Source of the DNA: Porphyromonadaceae bacterium UBA7048 | GTDB taxonomy: Bacteria; Bacteroidota; Bacteroidia; Bacteroidales; Muribaculaceae | Length of the DNA stretch: 64,000 bases | NCBI GenBank assembly: GCA_002493945.1 | Contig: DLAL01000015.1 | Location: 21,777-85,776 of the forward strand | Reading direction: 5' to 3' | In this document: positions 63,889 through 64,000 of the stretch, one piece after another | Numbering within the stretch: position 1 is the first letter of the stretch | How the letters are laid out: the number at the start of each line of letters is the position of its first letter | Notes under the pieces: model-generated | What the model was told of the DNA's origin: nothing | The model's input: the letters and a program-made list of their open reading frames with translations, nothing else | The model's database searches: none | Program-made: the position numbers and the translations under genes

Positions 63889-64000
63889 TGGCGATTTCAC
63901 AAGAGTTTATGTATGGCTGCAGCCGAAGTGTGTGTATAAATATAGCGAGAGAAAGAAAAGGGGCTGCCGTCCCTGCCTCGGCGCATAGTAATAAACCTGT

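Noticed and set aside
1..64000. tRNA, rRNA, CRISPR array, prophage or insertion-sequence genes.
   Set aside because: None is recognisable; repeated tracts are only the 9-bp tandem units and REP-like palindromes.

Overview
The window looks like a chromosomal segment of a gut Bacteroidales bacterium, most likely of the Muribaculaceae (S24-7) type. The evidence is the GC-rich coding DNA, promoters of the Bacteroidetes form (TTTG, about 19-20 bases, TAnnTTTG), lack of Shine-Dalgarno motifs, and Bacteroidetes-specific families (DUF4954, DUF4421, DUF3575, DUF3868, DUF4906, Mfa-type fimbrillins, TerD, TIGR03905). The family-level assignment is inference; no rRNA or tRNA gene is visible. There is no CRISPR array, prophage or insertion sequence.

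Region 1 (1-7.3 kb). The 3' end of a HicB-like antitoxin gene faces a minus-strand run: nadB, ftsB/divIC, a small membrane protein, mutS, a GNAT acetyltransferase, thioredoxin, a C39-like/VKOR membrane protein, and a 36-codon micro-gene that starts inside the stop codon of the VKOR gene. Thioredoxin, VKOR and micro-gene look like one operon behind a 35-bp imperfect palindrome.

Region 2 (7.4-21.9 kb). Mostly plus-strand housekeeping and accessory genes: a secreted choloylglycine-hydrolase-type amidase, DUF1893 plus an ECF S component, DUF4954, a PurF-like protein with Gly in place of the catalytic Cys, a secreted sialidase, gdhA, rpmE2 (minus), ndk, an M23/LysM peptidase, an RsiV-like lipoprotein, an Ala-rich helical protein, rpiB (minus) and a DUF4421 barrel.

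Region 3 (21.9-30.3 kb). A methionine-branch operon metY-metX-hom sits behind a leader that encodes a 24-aa Met/Thr/Ile-rich peptide followed by a strong terminator. This is a candidate transcription attenuator. A 9-bp tandem repeat and a long bidirectional terminator separate it from an OmpA-family porin and a GH2 beta-galactosidase on the minus strand.

Region 4 (30.3-41.7 kb). A six-gene fimbrial operon (DUF3575, DUF3868/OmpA/TPR, Mfa1-like major fimbrillin, Mfa2-like subunit, a fimbrillin with four C-terminal Tyr/Trp-rich repeats, and a 1174-aa DUF4906 protein) lies behind a promoter and a roughly 500-nt structured leader. A strong hairpin follows the major fimbrillin gene and may set subunit stoichiometry.

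Region 5 (41.7-53.7 kb). Small proteins, a MATE exporter, GtrA, a TRIC/UPF0126 channel, nth, pheS, a LysE exporter, then a tightly packed cell-surface operon (CBM9-like, Wzi-like barrel, lipoprotein, LegB-like dehydratase, ATP-grasp) and a NeuB-type synthase. This suggests part of a nonulosonic-acid pathway. A cluster of REP-like palindromes ends the region.

Region 6 (53.7-64 kb). TIGR03905, murI and pgi (minus); sppA, lpxK, purine nucleoside phosphorylase and thiL (plus); guaA, terD and a small lipoprotein (minus).
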